Below, piece by piece: positions 34,790 to 35,000 of a stretch of DNA of 35,000 nucleotides; the first letter of the stretch is position 1; every line of letters starts with the position of its first letter. Source of the DNA: Prorocentrum cordatum (lineage: Eukaryota; Sar; Dinophyceae; Prorocentrales; Prorocentraceae); assembly GCA_963575745.1 (NCBI GenBank), contig CAUYUJ010004746.1, positions 1-35,000 of the forward strand, written 5' to 3'. The notes below the pieces were generated by a model that saw nothing but the letters and a program-made list of their open reading frames with translations, was not told the DNA's origin and did no database searches. Both the position numbers and the translations under genes were made by a program.

Positions 34790-34885
34790 CAGAAGAGGAA
34801 GAGGCGGGAGGGAGAGGCGCCTCAGCTGGCGGGTGGTGCTGACATGGCCACAAACAAGAAAGGGAAGAGGGGGGAGGCGCGGCAA
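34779..34885 (+). repeat. Direct repeat starting ATGGC-ACA, ~65 bp apart
   Basis: ATGGCTACAGACAGAAGAGG (34779) and ATGGCCACAAACAAGAAAGG (34844) each continue with AAGAGG-type purines. The first copy overlaps the spliced-leader match, so part of that match is shared with a local repeat. Confidence 0.7.
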
Positions 34886-35000
34886 AGGCAGACGGCAAAG
34901 GCTCCTTCTCCAACCCTCCCCCCCGACTCCACTACAAGATGTCCTACCCCGCCCGACGACGACGACGACGGCGACGGTGCCCGCGACGGCGGACGACGAC
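34844..35000 (+). CDS. Candidate 5' coding end running off the window
   Basis: An ATG at 34844 opens a frame that stays open to the window end: MATNKKGKRGEARQRQTAK, then PSPTLPPDSTTRCPTPPDD and an Asp/Gly/Arg run from a GAC repeat. A second frame from the ATG at 34779 is also open to the end. The first 20 residues are strongly basic, as in nuclear or ribosomal proteins, but the low complexity and lack of a stop prevent any assignment. Confidence 0.2.
   Translation, partial: MATNKKGKRGEARQRQTAKAPSPTLPPDSTTRCPTPPDDDDDGDGARDGGRR

Overview
This window looks like nuclear DNA of a dinoflagellate. It is GC-rich and mostly non-coding. It holds very long simple repeats, nested tandem duplications, satellites of 10, about 95-120, 150 and 160 bp, and small terminal-inverted-repeat elements. 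Short protein-like islands with almost only C or G at third codon positions are scattered through it, several bounded by plausible intron borders. The most direct taxonomic clue is a 20-of-22 match, on the minus strand at 34768-34789, to the dinoflagellate trans-spliced leader as I remember it. Within dinoflagellates, the high GC and repeat style would suit a Prorocentrum-like genome, but that is inference. I see no rRNA, tRNA, CRISPR array or bacterial-style operon.

Layout. 1-1817: tandem duplication of a ~915 bp unit. 2.06-3.14 kb: large TCC tract, two exon-like islands (2646, 2741), then a GGA tract. 3.3-6.6 kb: dispersed repeats, a long CCTCTTGGG-type element (4.16-4.98 kb), a GATTC minisatellite and a 144 bp TIR element. 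6.6-11.3 kb: TC tract and a composite repeat built on a 10-bp GCGACCCACC satellite, present as an inverted pair around 3 kb of other low-complexity DNA. 11.36-13.85 kb: 41-nt palindrome, ATAC tract and two further 10-bp satellites. 14.4-15.9 kb: a ~151 bp satellite and a third copy of the composite repeat. 16.0-18.0 kb: lower-repeat DNA with candidate exons and two MITE families. 18.3-20.9 kb: GGA, an inverted second copy of the CCTCTTGGG element, TCC and CAT/CAG tracts. 20.9-23.4 kb: ~851 bp repeat units of lower GC. 23.4-26.7 kb: candidate exons among GAC, GAG and GGA tracts. 26.9-27.8 kb: ATGT/ATGC tract. 28.2-30.8 kb: second copy of the 154 bp MITE and the best protein-coding signal, three phase-compatible exons on the plus strand. 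30.8-31.8 kb: ~160 bp satellite. 31.8-32.3 kb: GAT tract. 32.6-35.0 kb: tandem repeats, purine tracts, the spliced-leader relic and small candidate coding ends.

I could not assemble a complete gene. The supportable genes are fragments: a plus-strand gene at about 28.42-29.84 kb (possibly on to 30.54 kb), and weaker exon candidates elsewhere. The many long open frames in trinucleotide and 10-bp repeats are composition artefacts. No functional pathway can be reconstructed. The window is mainly informative about repeat biology: at least three MITE-like families, one with Tc1/mariner-like ends, at least three longer dispersed families in both orientations, and a likely reinserted spliced-leader mRNA end.
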